Source: Nostoc sp. NMS4 (GTDB lineage: Bacteria > Cyanobacteriota > Cyanobacteriia > Cyanobacteriales > Nostocaceae). Taken from it: a stretch of 44,564 bases of DNA. Positions 16,985 through 28,196 of the stretch are shown here, one piece after another. The translations under genes were made by a program, and so were the position numbers. Below the pieces are notes generated by a model. The model made no database searches. It was not told where the DNA came from and was given only the letters and a program-made list of their open reading frames with translations. The stretch is from the NCBI RefSeq assembly GCF_017115095.1, contig NZ_JABXKI010000273.1, positions 1 through 44,564 on the forward strand. The letters run 5' to 3'. How positions within the stretch are numbered: the first letter of the stretch is position 1; each line of letters begins with the position of its first letter.

Positions 16985-17799
16985 GAATTATTAATATTTT
17001 TCAAACTTTTTCCTCTACTGGAATTTACTCAAGGACTTCCAAATAAAAAAATATCCAATTAATTCTTGTGGGGTGGGCATCTTGCCCGCCTAGCTTATAT
17101 GGCGGGCAAGATGCCCACCCCACAATATTGGATAATTTATTTCTTGAAGTTCCCTCAAAGCAAAACCCAGACTGCAAAAACGCCAAAAAAGCGTGCTTTT
17201 GCAGAATTGCTGCTCATTTATTAGAATGTTGTGCAGGGGGATAGCGTAACTTTGAATTTCCACAGAAAGACACTTTAATCTCCATTTAGAGAGATAAACT
17301 GTCACACAAGTTACATTCCACACAAATTTACAGCGAGTTTCGCAAGTCAGACAATTTTGTGGTCATGTCCAACGAAAAGTCGCTTTGCGCCTAAGCACAG
17401 GCATCTGCAAGTCTTTGATAATTATTATTGTCAGCAAAACAATAAATATTCATTTGTAGTGAGATTTCTTTAAAAGTAAAAATCTCCTTGGCAAATAATT
17501 TATAAAAATTAAACTGACCAAAAACAAAAAAGTCTCAGTTCAAGGGACTTGCAGACGTAGCCATCGCTCCCAAATTTCATGGTCAAAAACCTATCAATGG
17601 TGAAAAAACTCGGTTTAGTAAGCTGTGAGGCAAACTTGATGCTTTGCTAACCTGTGTCTAGTATGACAGAATTACGTTGAAATGCGGAAGTGCTGTTAAA
17701 ATTTTTAATTTATCTGGCAAAATACAGGAAATTAGGATGACCGTCAATAAAGTGTACCGGAAGCAGCTTTATCGTCAAAGTGTTAGAGGTTAGAAGCTA
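16985..17799. other. 815-bp intergenic region with a MITE-like palindrome
   Basis: Apart from the palindromic element at about 17028-17157, nothing coding is supported. The frame over 17090-17323 on the minus strand arises from the palindrome. The distal part (17650-17799) should hold the promoter of the downstream gene. Confidence 0.4.
17028..17157. repeat. MITE-like palindromic element
   Basis: The core is a perfect 25-bp inverted repeat (17066-17090 with 17101-17125) containing GGGTGGGCATCTTGCCCGCC. Outer arms are related but imperfect (ATCCAAT and GGAACTTC-like sequences on each side), extending the symmetry to about 130 bp. A short relative of the core (GCGGGCATCTTGCCCGC) lies at 31698-31714. 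Confidence 0.7.
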
Positions 17800-20220
17800 A
17801 TGGGGCGATTCGAGAAGCAACCAGAAAACCCAAGAGTCAGAGGGGAGCTATCTAGAGCAGCAGAAAATGCTCTTTGGGCTGTAGTTGAAGACTTAGAAAA
17901 TCTTCAGCAAAATGTCCTCAGAGCTTTGCAAGAAGACGTAAAGCGGCTTCAGTCAGAAAAAAATCGGTTATCTGATGAAATTCAAAGCTTGGTAGAAGAA
18001 AAAGAGCATTTACAACAAGTGCGCCAAATCACTGAGCAGCAAGTGTTAATTCGGCAACTGGCAGAAGTTCTGGCAAAGCATATATCTTCACAACTGCAAT
18101 CCTCTCTGGCAACTTTAGCGAATCAAAGCAGGGAGGGCAAATCTTATGAACAAACTGCACTGAAGTCTGCTGAAGTGAGCAGCAATGTAGTCGGTGAAAT
18201 CAATGAAAAAGTCGAACACATGTTTGACAGTCTGGATGACACCGTTACTGTTACTTTTAATTCGCTACAACAAGAACTAAAAAACTATCAAAGTAATCTT
18301 TCCCAACAGCTGTCACGGATGTATAGCCAGCAGCAGCAAGGGGAAACGATTTTGACGGAGTTTGTTAATCGCCTACATGGAGAACTAGAAAAAACTATAG
18401 AAGAAGCTTCACGCAAACCAGCAACAGCAGGTATACCTACTGTTTTGCAGTTTACGGAACCCGAAAAAAATAGTAATAGTTCTTTTGAAACATCCCTACC
18501 ACAGTTTGAGGAAGTAGTAAGAAATTCCCTTGAGCCAATTTCCCCGATCCCTAATAAATTTTCGCCAAGGGAAACGACATCGGAGCCGCCGATTATAAAA
18601 GAAAGCGCCGCGAATCCAATTTCTGTTCCCAGCAAGGATTTATCGCCAAGGGAAACGACATCAGAACCGCCGATTATAAAAGAAAGCGCCGCGAATCCAA
18701 TTTCTGTTCCCAGCAAGGATTTGTCGCCAAGGGAAACGATATCAGAGCCGCCGGTTATTAAAGAAAGCGCCGCGAATCCAATTTCTGTTCCCAGCAAGGA
18801 TTTATCGCCAAGGGAAACTGCATCAGAGCCGCCGGTTATTAAAGAAAGCGCCACGAATCCAATTTCTGTACCCAGCAAGGATTTATCGCCAAGGGAAACT
18901 GCATCAGAATCTACTACGGCTGTAGTTCCACCACCAAAAGATAATCCCACCGAACCAATTTCTGTCCTCAATCAGGAATCGCCGGAAAACGAAACGAAAT
19001 CAGAACCGCCGATCGCATCTTTGCTACAGCCAAGAATAATCCGGCCTTCTCTAAAGAATCCTAATGAACCAATTTCTGTCCGCCGCAAGAACGTATCGCA
19101 AAGCAAAGCTGAATCCTCATCAACCACTGCGCTAGAACCAGAAGCACAAGCAAAACCTCCACAATCGCGATCGCCTAATTCCTCTGGCTTATCGACACTC
19201 CAAATCGGTTTCTTGTTGATTGTCTCATCAGCAGTGATATCGTCACTTTACAATGTAGCCATCAAGGTGATTTTTCACGAAGGTTCCCAGATTTTTGGAG
19301 TGCTAGAGGTAGAGCAATTGCTACCGCCGACTTTGGGCAATACTCTGTTAATTTTGACGCTGCGGTTTATGGTGGTAGTACCACTGATGGTACTTTTGTC
19401 GCCGATGTTGCATCCAAGACTGTGGCAAGACTTGGAAAACTTGTCCGCTTCAGTCCGAGGAAATGCCACACCTAGCAATGCAGCTACCAAGCAGATTTTA
19501 GTGTTGTCAATTGTGAGTGGGTGCTTTTTGTTTTTATCTCAGGTACTAATCTACATTGCGATCGCTCAAGTCCCAACTGGAATGGCGATCGCACTGTTCT
19601 TTATCTATCCGATGGTTAGTGGTTTATTATCGTGGTTTTTGTTTCGCGATCGCCCCACTCTATTCCGCATCGCTGCGATCGCCGCAATTTGCTGCGGTGA
19701 ATTGTTAGTTTTATGGGGTTCTCCCAGCATCGGTATCGGTAATACTTCAATGGGAACCAGCACCGCCATTCTTTCCGGTGTGGCTTTTGCTGCCTATATA
19801 ATTCTGACGCGAGTCTGTGCTAGCAAACTGCATCCTGTAACTTTTACTTTAATTAACTTCACTACCATGTTGTTGTTGAGCTTTATCTGCTTGATGCTAC
19901 CTTTGCCAAGCAGTTGGAACTTGGTAATAGTTGACCCCTCGAAAATGCTGGAATTGGTTTTAAGCGCGTTTATTTTGGGTGTGCTAACTCTTGCTGGCTA
20001 TTTGCTTAACAATGTTGGTATTAGTAAACTAGGAGCTTCGCGATCGGCGCTCATCGGTGGTAGCATCCCAGTTTTAACCGTGATTTTCGCTGGGTTAATT
20101 ATTCAAGAAAATTTGGATATCGTGCAAATTCTAGGAGTGTTATTTGTAACCTTTGGCGCTGCTGCTTTCAGCTTTGAAACAATGCGAAATCAGGTTAAAC
20201 CCTCTAGTCCCACGAATTAA
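17800..20220 (+). CDS. coiled-coil / tandem-repeat / EamA (DMT) transporter fusion protein
   Basis: An 806-residue protein of three parts. Residues about 20-215 are predicted coiled coil (LENLQQNVLRALQEDVKRLQ and later Gln/Glu-rich heptads). Residues about 245-460 are a Pro/Ser-rich, disordered linker with about 4.5 copies of a 27-residue repeat (NPISVPSKDLSPRETTSEPP). Residues about 464-800 hold ten membrane segments of the EamA drug/metabolite transporter family, with the two internal halves visible. An ordinary DMT carrier is about 300 residues, so the cytoplasmic extension more than doubles it. Substrate unknown. ATG at 17800 has AGAGG upstream. A hairpin terminator follows at 20332. Confidence 0.8.
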   Translation: MGRFEKQPENPRVRGELSRAAENALWAVVEDLENLQQNVLRALQEDVKRLQSEKNRLSDEIQSLVEEKEHLQQVRQITEQQVLIRQLAEVLAKHISSQLQSSLATLANQSREGKSYEQTALKSAEVSSNVVGEINEKVEHMFDSLDDTVTVTFNSLQQELKNYQSNLSQQLSRMYSQQQQGETILTEFVNRLHGELEKTIEEASRKPATAGIPTVLQFTEPEKNSNSSFETSLPQFEEVVRNSLEPISPIPNKFSPRETTSEPPIIKESAANPISVPSKDLSPRETTSEPPIIKESAANPISVPSKDLSPRETISEPPVIKESAANPISVPSKDLSPRETASEPPVIKESATNPISVPSKDLSPRETASESTTAVVPPPKDNPTEPISVLNQESPENETKSEPPIASLLQPRIIRPSLKNPNEPISVRRKNVSQSKAESSSTTALEPEAQAKPPQSRSPNSSGLSTLQIGFLLIVSSAVISSLYNVAIKVIFHEGSQIFGVLEVEQLLPPTLGNTLLILTLRFMVVVPLMVLLSPMLHPRLWQDLENLSASVRGNATPSNAATKQILVLSIVSGCFLFLSQVLIYIAIAQVPTGMAIALFFIYPMVSGLLSWFLFRDRPTLFRIAAIAAICCGELLVLWGSPSIGIGNTSMGTSTAILSGVAFAAYIILTRVCASKLHPVTFTLINFTTMLLLSFICLMLPLPSSWNLVIVDPSKMLELVLSAFILGVLTLAGYLLNNVGISKLGASRSALIGGSIPVLTVIFAGLIIQENLDIVQILGVLFVTFGAAAFSFETMRNQVKPSSPTN
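18562..18935 (+). repeat. 81-bp coding tandem repeat
   Basis: The marker TCGCCAAGGGAAAC begins at 18562, 18643, 18724, 18805 and 18886, exactly 81 bp apart. Copies differ at a few positions only, so the array is recent or kept homogeneous. It encodes the 27-residue linker repeat. Confidence 0.9.
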
Positions 20221-20331
20221 ATGGCGAGTTCAATCAGCTTAAGGGTGATGGGAGCTACTTTACCTCCCATCATCAATCTTGACACTAATACACCCCTTTG
20301 TAACTTCTCTAAATCATCTGTGACAAACAAC

Positions 20332-20372
20332 ATCCCCGACTTTTCAAAGGAAGTCGGGGATTTAAGTTTTTA
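20332..20372 (+). terminator. Rho-independent terminator after the DMT fusion gene
   Basis: A perfect 11-bp stem (20332-20342 with 20351-20361) with loop TTCAAAGG, followed by TTAAGTTTTTAT. Confidence 0.7.
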
Positions 20373-21837
20373 TAGTGCTGTATAGGTGCAGATAATACTT
20401 AATAGATCATCGACTTGTAATATATTTTTAGGGATTTAGCCTGATACAGGTAGGGAAAACACGTATATGTAAGCAGTATGAGTAGCACTGACTCCAGCAA
20501 TTGAGTATGTAGTGGGAGCTTTAGCCCTTATCCTTGCGATTTATTAGTCGCTCACGGGGAAACCCTAGACGTTCGCGGACTTGCTATTGCCCTTGGCGCT
20601 ACAAATCTTTAATTATTCACGCCCACTTATTTATTGGATTTCGTCAGATGGTATCTTTATTTCGGTCGTTTTCTACTAGTCTACTTAGTCTGCAATCGCC
20701 CAGACACCCAAAAAAAGAAGCTGACAGCAAAATTCAGAAGTAAAACACGCTTTCTACCTGGGTAAAAAACTTAGCTTGTGTACCTCACTTTCCTTGAAAT
20801 CTGCTATATATCATACCTTGCTGCGGGTTATCCTCCTTTTATAGCAACAAACTCTCTACGTAATTCAAGTATCTCAAATATATAAAATAGCTAGTAAAAA
20901 CATACTTAAAAGTAGCCAGCAAATTAGCGAAATCATGAAATTTTAAAATTCTTTCATGAAAAAAATATGAATTTATTGAAAAAAAACCTCTAGATAGTCA
21001 TCACAAGGAATCCAATATGTTTTATTATATCTATGGCTAGTAACTAATGTTTCGGTTATTAGCACAAGCAATAAAGCCTTATGGGTACGCGATTCAGCCG
21101 AAATTAATCGCGGCTTTCTGTGTCAAATTATCAATACAAAAAGATAAATTAAACTTAGATTTAGTCGTCAAAATCAAAATATCATCAAACCTTGATTTCA
21201 GTAGATAGAAAATATTTAAATAGCCAGAATTTATCAACTCTAAAATAGATAAATTTATTTCAAAACCAAAAAATAGTGATATGATAAGGAACAATATTTG
21301 AAAAACAACAGGTATTTTGAAATTGGAATTATTTGCTCTACTTGATGTCTTCTATCTTCCCTCAAGCCAACGGCTGATACTGCCGAGACATCACTGGAGG
21401 TTGTGAACGGGATGATAGTTCACAACGAGTCTTATAGCTCAACCTCTAAATGTGGCTACACCTGGTAAGCAATTTGTTTTGAGACTATTCCCAATTATTT
21501 CTAGTCACTTGTGTACTACAAACAATTCACCAAAGCCGAAAAAAAGCATCTTTTTCTAGTAACAGATATCTCAGATGAAACGCGCAAACTAGTTTTTACT
21601 CCGAGTCGGCATAGTGCCATAATTAGGTGTAAGTAGCTTGACGTTGTTGCTCTTGAAAGATGAAAAAAACCAGAAAACTGGAAAGCTTTGTAGGTTAATT
21701 GCAACATAACTGACAGTTGGGAGATAAACCGCCATTAAGCTGGATTTGGTGGTGTCTCTAATTTTCCGGTTAGATGCAGATACAGTTATAGTTACAACTA
21801 ACGACTCTGCTTTTGTACCAGGAAATATGCGAAAATG

Positions 21838-21851
21838 GTAGTTTGTGCTAC
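21838..21851 (+). promoter_or_regulatory. NtcA-type binding site upstream of hetR
   Basis: The sequence is GTAGTTTGTGCTAC, a perfect GTA-N8-TAC with GG/CC extending the palindrome to GGTAG...CTACC. A -10-like TAATAT lies at 21877-21882, 25 nt downstream, close to the spacing of NtcA-activated promoters. The predicted transcript start is about 85 nt before the hetR ATG. Confidence 0.6.
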
Positions 21852-21951
21852 CACCGATATCATCGTTATCGCATACTAATATAGTTTGAAGTAAAGACAG
21901 CTTTCAGCCAGGTGTATACTACCTATTTTCATTCGATTAAAAATTGTGTAA

Positions 21952-23538
<1,587 letters not shown>

Positions 23539-24216
23539 TTAATTCGTGCCGGGTTGTGTTGGAACAACAGGTTGCGTTGGAACAGTCGGTTGTGTTGGAA
23601 ATGGAAGAGTCTCGTTACTTGGACTCGATCCCGCAGGAATTATAGTTGGTGTTGTAGACGAAGATGAAGCACCAACAACACTATCATCAGCACTGATACA
23701 AGTATCTAGCGCTTGAATGGCGGGAAAGTCAATTTGACTACGCAAGCCAACCACACACTGGCCAAAGCGCACGGGTAACAAACTACGTCCACAGCCATCT
23801 AAAACTGCCGGATTAGCTTCTTCCTTAGTACTTAAGCTGACACCAACTACACAGGTTGCTAACTCTTCAGGTCGCCGAGCCTTCCCACAAGAAGAAAGCG
23901 CATCTGTCGCGGAAATTTGGGTTTGCTTTTCAATTTTCACCACGCAAGCAGCCAAATCCTTTGGACGCAGTGCAGCTGCACAACCAAGTGAAGCCGCTTC
24001 TGCCGTTACACCCGCTTTTAGGAGACGACCTGCACAGACACTATAATCATTGCTGTAGGAAGCAGCGATCGCTGTGTTTGGTAAGATCGTTGCCAAGCAT
24101 CCAGCTATAGCCAAAACTGGTATTGTTAAATTTCTGGAGGTGGAACTGGCTTGTTTGTTCTTACCTCTATTAACCGCTTTATTGCTCATTGACATTGCCA
24201 TTCTCCAAACACCCAA
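23539..24216 (-). CDS. secreted Cys-repeat protein of unknown function
   Basis: Up to 225 residues. An N-terminal signal peptide (LTIPVLAIAGCLATILPNTA, cut likely near AIA-AS) is followed by about three repeats of 37 residues, each with the pattern Cys, then RP-x-(D/E)LA-x-CVV (for example LRPKDLAACVV and RRPEELATCVV), and a C-terminal Ser/Thr/Pro-rich tail with VPTQP repeats. The regularly spaced cysteines suggest disulphides in the periplasm or outside. No family is recognised. The start is uncertain: ATGs at residues 1, 6, 8 and 10 are all possible. Confidence 0.7.
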   Translation of the reverse strand: MGVWRMAMSMSNKAVNRGKNKQASSTSRNLTIPVLAIAGCLATILPNTAIAASYSNDYSVCAGRLLKAGVTAEAASLGCAAALRPKDLAACVVKIEKQTQISATDALSSCGKARRPEELATCVVGVSLSTKEEANPAVLDGCGRSLLPVRFGQCVVGLRSQIDFPAIQALDTCISADDSVVGASSSSTTPTIIPAGSSPSNETLPFPTQPTVPTQPVVPTQPGTN

Positions 24217-24657
24217 AGTTATGCTAACTCAAATATCTTAAAAATCCTCTGTAATCTAAGAATTTCGGCGGTAGTAAAGTATAGATATAATTAATTATGT
24301 CGAAAGTTGTGTTAATATAACTGTTTGAAAGATAAGTAGGCAACGTAAAAAGTATTTCAGAGTAAGAATACTGCGTAAACCAATCTGATGATTGAGTAGC
24401 CTACAAAACTAAATAAACACAAAAAACTTATTGGCAGGAGTACGGCGGGACACGTCGGAATTCAGGCTTGGAAGCTATTGTGTCGGTTTTACCGAGTTAA
24501 AGCAACTAGCGCAAAAGTTGATGCCTCTACATTGGTAGGATACGTCATACCAAGGCAAGCAGCCTCACAAAACCAAGAATCCCCTGATTAAAAATCATGG
24601 GAATGTCAAAATAGAATGTTTGGGTAAAGTTTAAACAGGATTAGATTAAGGAAACTC
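24217..24657. other. divergent promoter region before rpsD
   Basis: No gene. On the minus strand a TATACT -10 candidate (about 24279-24284) could serve the secreted protein. The rpsD leader is long; a structured autoregulatory S4 site might lie in the last 200 bases, but I cannot demonstrate one. Confidence 0.35.
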
Positions 24658-25266
24658 ATGTCCCGATACAGAGGGCCACGCCTCAGAATTGTCCGTCGCT
24701 TAGGCGACCTACCAGGATTAACTCGTAAAAGTGCTAGACGCGCTTATCCACCTGGTATGCATGGTCAGAACCGTAAGAAGCGCTCTGAGTATGCTATCCG
24801 TCTAGAAGAAAAGCAAAAGCTCCGCTTCAACTACGGTTTGACCGAAAAACAATTGCTGCGTTATGTGCGGAAAGCCAGACGTGTTACTGGTTCTACCGGA
24901 CAAGTGCTACTGCAATTGCTAGAAATGCGCTTGGATAATACCGTTTTCCGCTTGGGTATAGCCCCAACTATCCCAGCAGCTCGTCAACTGGTAAATCACG
25001 GTCACGTAACTGTTAACGGTCGTGTGGTGAATATTGCCAGCTACCAATGCCGTCCTGGTGAAGTAATTGCCGTCAGAGATCGGGCGCAATCCCGGAAGTT
25101 GGTAGAAGCTAACTTGCAATATCCCGGCTTGGCTAACCTTCCCAGCCATTTGGAGTTTGACAAAAATAAGCTGGTTGGTAAAGTCAACAGCGTTATTGAG
25201 CGCGAATGGGTGGCATTACAAGTTAATGAACTACTTGTGGTGGAATACTACTCACGACAAGCTTAA
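24658..25266 (+). CDS. rpsD: 30S ribosomal protein S4
   Basis: A 202-residue protein with the S4 start [20 protein letters not shown] and the S4 RNA-binding domain in the second half ([20 protein letters not shown], then [13 protein letters not shown]). It binds 16S rRNA early in small-subunit assembly. AAGGAAACTC precedes the ATG. It is transcribed alone, as usual in cyanobacteria. Confidence 0.99.
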   Translation: MSRYRGPRLRIVRRLGDLPGLTRKSARRAYPPGMHGQNRKKRSEYAIRLEEKQKLRFNYGLTEKQLLRYVRKARRVTGSTGQVLLQLLEMRLDNTVFRLGIAPTIPAARQLVNHGHVTVNGRVVNIASYQCRPGEVIAVRDRAQSRKLVEANLQYPGLANLPSHLEFDKNKLVGKVNSVIEREWVALQVNELLVVEYYSRQA

Positions 25267-25325
25267 TCGTCATTTGTCTTTAGTCATTTGTCCCTAGTTA
25301 TTTGCAAAGGACAAATGACCAACTA
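25267..25325. repeat. short inverted heptamer repeat between rpsD and moaA
   Basis: GTCATTTGTC-type repeats on one side and GGACAAATGAC on the other can pair, forming a hairpin between two convergent genes that may act as a bidirectional terminator. Confidence 0.5.
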
Positions 25326-26312
25326 CTAACCGCCAATTTGCGACATGGTACGAGTATATGTACCCGTAACGCCCGAATCGCGCCCTTTAAAGTTAATTTC
25401 TGGCTTGATTCCAAGTAAATGTCTGACTTGCTCTTGTAATTGAGCGGTGCTGACACCAGAACGTAGGGCAGTTTTTAAATCTATTTGACCAGTTTCATTT
25501 AATAAACAGGGACGCAGCCAGCCATCGGCACCCAGGCGCATCCGGTTACACCGATCGCAAAAACATTCTGACATCTGACTAATAAATCCTAGTGTCCCCT
25601 TCGCACCAGGTATTTGAAAGACATCGGCAGGGCCAGCACCACGAACTTGTGATTCTGTCAAGCCCCAGCGATCGCAAATACGTTCTCGTAAATCGGCTGA
25701 AGATACCCAACCGCGATCGCCAAACAAATGCACATTACCAATGGGCATAAATTCAATAAATCGAACGTGCCACTGTTTATCAATTGTCAGGGCGGCTAAA
25801 TCGAGAACTTCGTGGTCATTAACGCCAGGAATCACCACTACATTCAGCTTCAGGGGGTCGAATCCGACCTGATGGGCTGTTTGAATCCCCTGCCAAACTT
25901 GTTGCCAACGAGAGCGTCCCTGATTACCAATAATTTGATCAAAAATGTCAGGATCAAGAGAGTCCAGACTAATATTAATTCGTCGCAAACCAGCATTATA
26001 AAGATTTTGTGCCATCGGAGCCAGCAAAAAACCGTTGGTAGTCATTGAGATATCTTGAGTTTGGGGGAGAGTTGCGATCGCACCTACCAAATCCACCACA
26101 CGCGGACGTAATAAGGGTTCACCCCCAGTCAAACGAAATCGGGTAAAGCCGACTGGAATAAATACCTCTTTAATTAAAGTCAGTAGTTCTTCATCACTTA
26201 ACAACTGTTGCTTGAGAATATAGTCCAGTTCTACTCCCTCTGGCATACAGTACTGACAACGAAAATTGCAGCGATCGATTAAGCTAATGCGGAGGTAGTC
26301 TACCTGGTTCAT
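25326..26312 (-). CDS. moaA: GTP 3',8-cyclase MoaA
   Basis: A 328-residue radical SAM enzyme that makes the cyclic intermediate of molybdenum cofactor synthesis from GTP. The SAM cluster is C15-x3-C19-x2-C22 (CNFRCQYC), followed by LTGGEPLLR. The C-terminal second iron-sulphur cluster is bound by [10 protein letters not shown] and a later Cys in RPCLLN, and the chain ends in the GG dipeptide needed for activity. All hallmarks are intact. It converges on rpsD. Confidence 0.97.
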   Translation of the reverse strand: MNQVDYLRISLIDRCNFRCQYCMPEGVELDYILKQQLLSDEELLTLIKEVFIPVGFTRFRLTGGEPLLRPRVVDLVGAIATLPQTQDISMTTNGFLLAPMAQNLYNAGLRRINISLDSLDPDIFDQIIGNQGRSRWQQVWQGIQTAHQVGFDPLKLNVVVIPGVNDHEVLDLAALTIDKQWHVRFIEFMPIGNVHLFGDRGWVSSADLRERICDRWGLTESQVRGAGPADVFQIPGAKGTLGFISQMSECFCDRCNRMRLGADGWLRPCLLNETGQIDLKTALRSGVSTAQLQEQVRHLLGIKPEINFKGRDSGVTGTYTRTMSQIGG

Positions 26313-26475
26313 CGTTTTACTTTTATTCTCTCTGATTAATTAAAGACTTGACAAAAGTGGTTTACCCCTTCCTACTATATTTGTTGTAACTCAAGATACC
26401 GCACCACCTACTTAGGTTAGAATCTACAGATTATGGCATAATAAGCCGATCGCATCCACTCGTTAGTCATCAATC

Positions 26476-27507
26476 GTGCAAGACACCGACTCCATCAACG
26501 ACCTTGCTGCTGCTTTACTACAGCCAGCCGATATCAGCTTTGAACTGCCCGATCCAGAAGATGAACAGATTCTAGAGTCAGATTTTCAACAGCAGCTAGA
26601 AATAGCTTGGCAGGTATGCGATCGCTTTGATTTGCAAACCGAAATCTGGCGGGGGCGAATTTTACGGGCGATCCGCGACAGAGAGAAAGTCGGTGGTGAC
26701 GGACGCGGTACTGGCTTTTTGCGATGGCTAAAAGAGCGGGAAATCAGCAAAAGTCAAGCATACTCCTGGATTCAACTGGCCAATAGTGCCGATACTCTGA
26801 TTGAAGATGGTAAACTTGACCCCGGATCTGTGAACAACTTCAGCAAACGGGCATTTGTCGAAACCTCCAAAGCAGTCCCCGAAGTGCAACAGATGGTGAG
26901 TGAAGCCGCCCAAAAAGGCGATCGCATCACTAGGCGCGAAGTCCGTCAACTCAGCGATGAATGGACGGCCATGTCCTCAGATTTATTACCTGAATCCGTC
27001 AAAGAAAAAGCAGCAGATAACACCCTTCCCCCGCGCTACATTGCCCCTCTGGTGAAGGAAATGGAAAAACTGCCAGAATCGCATCAAAAGTTTATCCAAA
27101 AGGAAATTGCTGCCAATCCTGATGTGGATACCCTGAAACAGGTAACAACTGAAGCGCGTAACTTGGCGAAATATCTCAAAGGTGCGGCTCAAGTCCAGGC
27201 CTTAACCCAGGAAAATGTTGATATTGAAACAGCCTTAGAAGAAGCCCAAAGAGTCGGCTGTTTGAGCATTGCTGCTGATTTGGTAAATCAAGCATCGCAA
27301 ATTGAACAAACGATCGCTAAATTGTACATGACTTGGAAACGCATCGGTAATTTAGCAGATCGATTATATGTAGATACTGGCGCAAGTACACCCAACTTGC
27401 GATCGCTCCTTACTTGTTTGGAACCTCTGGGTGGTGAAATTATGGAATTGCAACTGAGTGGTGCGACTGAACACACTATTCGTTTGCAAATTCAGGAGAC
27501 GAATTAG
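26476..27507 (+). CDS. conserved hypothetical protein, KfrA/DUF3102-like
   Basis: A 343-residue soluble protein starting at GTG. The middle part (residues about 55-100) reads WRGRILRAIRDREK, then GFLRWLKEREISKSQAYSWIQLA, a pattern seen in proteins with a helix-turn-helix before a long helix, such as DUF3102 or ParB-associated proteins. The C-terminal half is helical. No catalytic motif is recognised. It might bind DNA, but that is inference. It stands alone between moaA and the brnTA pair. Confidence 0.6.
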   Translation: MQDTDSINDLAAALLQPADISFELPDPEDEQILESDFQQQLEIAWQVCDRFDLQTEIWRGRILRAIRDREKVGGDGRGTGFLRWLKEREISKSQAYSWIQLANSADTLIEDGKLDPGSVNNFSKRAFVETSKAVPEVQQMVSEAAQKGDRITRREVRQLSDEWTAMSSDLLPESVKEKAADNTLPPRYIAPLVKEMEKLPESHQKFIQKEIAANPDVDTLKQVTTEARNLAKYLKGAAQVQALTQENVDIETALEEAQRVGCLSIAADLVNQASQIEQTIAKLYMTWKRIGNLADRLYVDTGASTPNLRSLLTCLEPLGGEIMELQLSGATEHTIRLQIQETN

Positions 27508-27552
27508 AGAATAGGCAATAGCGATGTCTACAGCGAACTACGCCTACGCAAT

Positions 27553-27783
27553 TTATCTTTCAGTCTTTGGAATTGCTGAGAGTAAGGCACGGAGAGCGTT
27601 GTTAACAGCTTCTGATGTTTTGAATATTTCAGCAACATCAGCATCGAGGGTAACTGTTAAAGGAGCTTTTTCTTGCTGACTGGCAAAACGGTTAGGCAAG
27701 GCTTTGCGATAGTCAAAGTTATACTCTGGAAGCAAGTCATCGTCTGCATTGTTGCAGAATTCAGAAGCCTGTGAATTCTTCAT
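27553..27783 (-). CDS. brnA: BrnA-type antitoxin
   Basis: A 76-residue antitoxin. The C-terminal half (APLTVTLDADVAEIFK, then VNNALRALLSAI) is the ribbon-helix-helix of BrnA; the N-terminal half (DYRKALPNRF) is typical. BrnA neutralises the BrnT ribonuclease and represses the operon. Its ATG (27781-27783) lies inside the reconstructed end of brnT (stop at 27761-27763), so the two overlap by 23 bp, as is usual in these operons. The antitoxin looks intact. Confidence 0.8.
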   Translation of the reverse strand: MKNSQASEFCNNADDDLLPEYNFDYRKALPNRFASQQEKAPLTVTLDADVAEIFKTSEAVNNALRALLSAIPKTER

Positions 27784-28047
27784 AATCTCTTCGTTCTTTC
27801 TTGGTTGCTAGACGTGCGCTAATGATACGGATAAAGTTTGCTCTTGCTGTAAAACAGACCAATAATAGGCGATTGTCTTGGTCATGTCCGATGATGATTT
27901 CTCGACGTTCACCAACAGAGTGCCATTCATCATGGAATAGTAAGCTAGAGAGTCGTTAAAGACAGTCTTAGCCGCTTCAAAGCTGATACTGTGCTTGTTG
28001 AGATTCAAACTAGCTTTTTGGTTATCCCACTCAAATTCTAAATTCAT
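27761..28047 (-). pseudogene. brnT: BrnT-type toxin, frameshifted
   Basis: The first 36 or so codons are good BrnT (NLEFEWDNQKASLNLNKHSI, then SFEAAKTVFNDSLAY). After about 27925 the correct protein continues in another frame: HDEWHSVGERREIIIGHDQ, then FIRIISARLATKKERRDYEE, ending at the TGA 27761-27763. A one-base loss near 27925 explains this. The frame as it stands ends at 27808 with unrelated residues. So the toxin is probably inactive, unless the shift is a sequencing error. Confidence 0.8.
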
Positions 28048-28126
28048 GCCCTGATATGAGACTACTCTACTTGCAATGAAATCCTAATTTGTGGGAAGCA
28101 GAGCGATCGCAACAAGAGCAGCAATT

Positions 28127-28155
28127 GCGTAGGCGTAGCCAGCCGTAGGCATCGC
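28127..28155. repeat. 29-nt dispersed repeat, intergenic copy
   Basis: Begins GCGTAGGCGTAGCC and ends CCGTAGGCATCGC; the same element as at 12678 and inside tnsB at 7668. Confidence 0.65.
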
Positions 28156-28196
28156 GTTTGGCCGCGAAGTTACGAAATATCGCCATATCTCAAATT

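Noticed and set aside
17090..17323. A 77-residue minus-strand frame
   Set aside because: It begins in the palindromic MITE-like element and has no protein-like features or ribosome site.
18288..18971. A 227-residue minus-strand repeat protein
   Set aside because: It is the antisense shadow of the 81-bp coding repeat in the DMT fusion gene.
20534..20743. A 69-residue plus-strand frame before hetR
   Set aside because: It arises from dispersed repeat DNA (CGTTCGCGGACTTG type) and has no recognisable domain.
21094..21294. A 66-residue minus-strand frame before hetR
   Set aside because: AT-rich, Ile/Leu/Phe composition expected by chance; no ribosome site seen.
21400..21426. A tRNA or known cyanobacterial small RNA before hetR
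   Set aside because: The hairpin is real, but there is no cloverleaf, no T-loop GTTCRA and no known Yfr motif.
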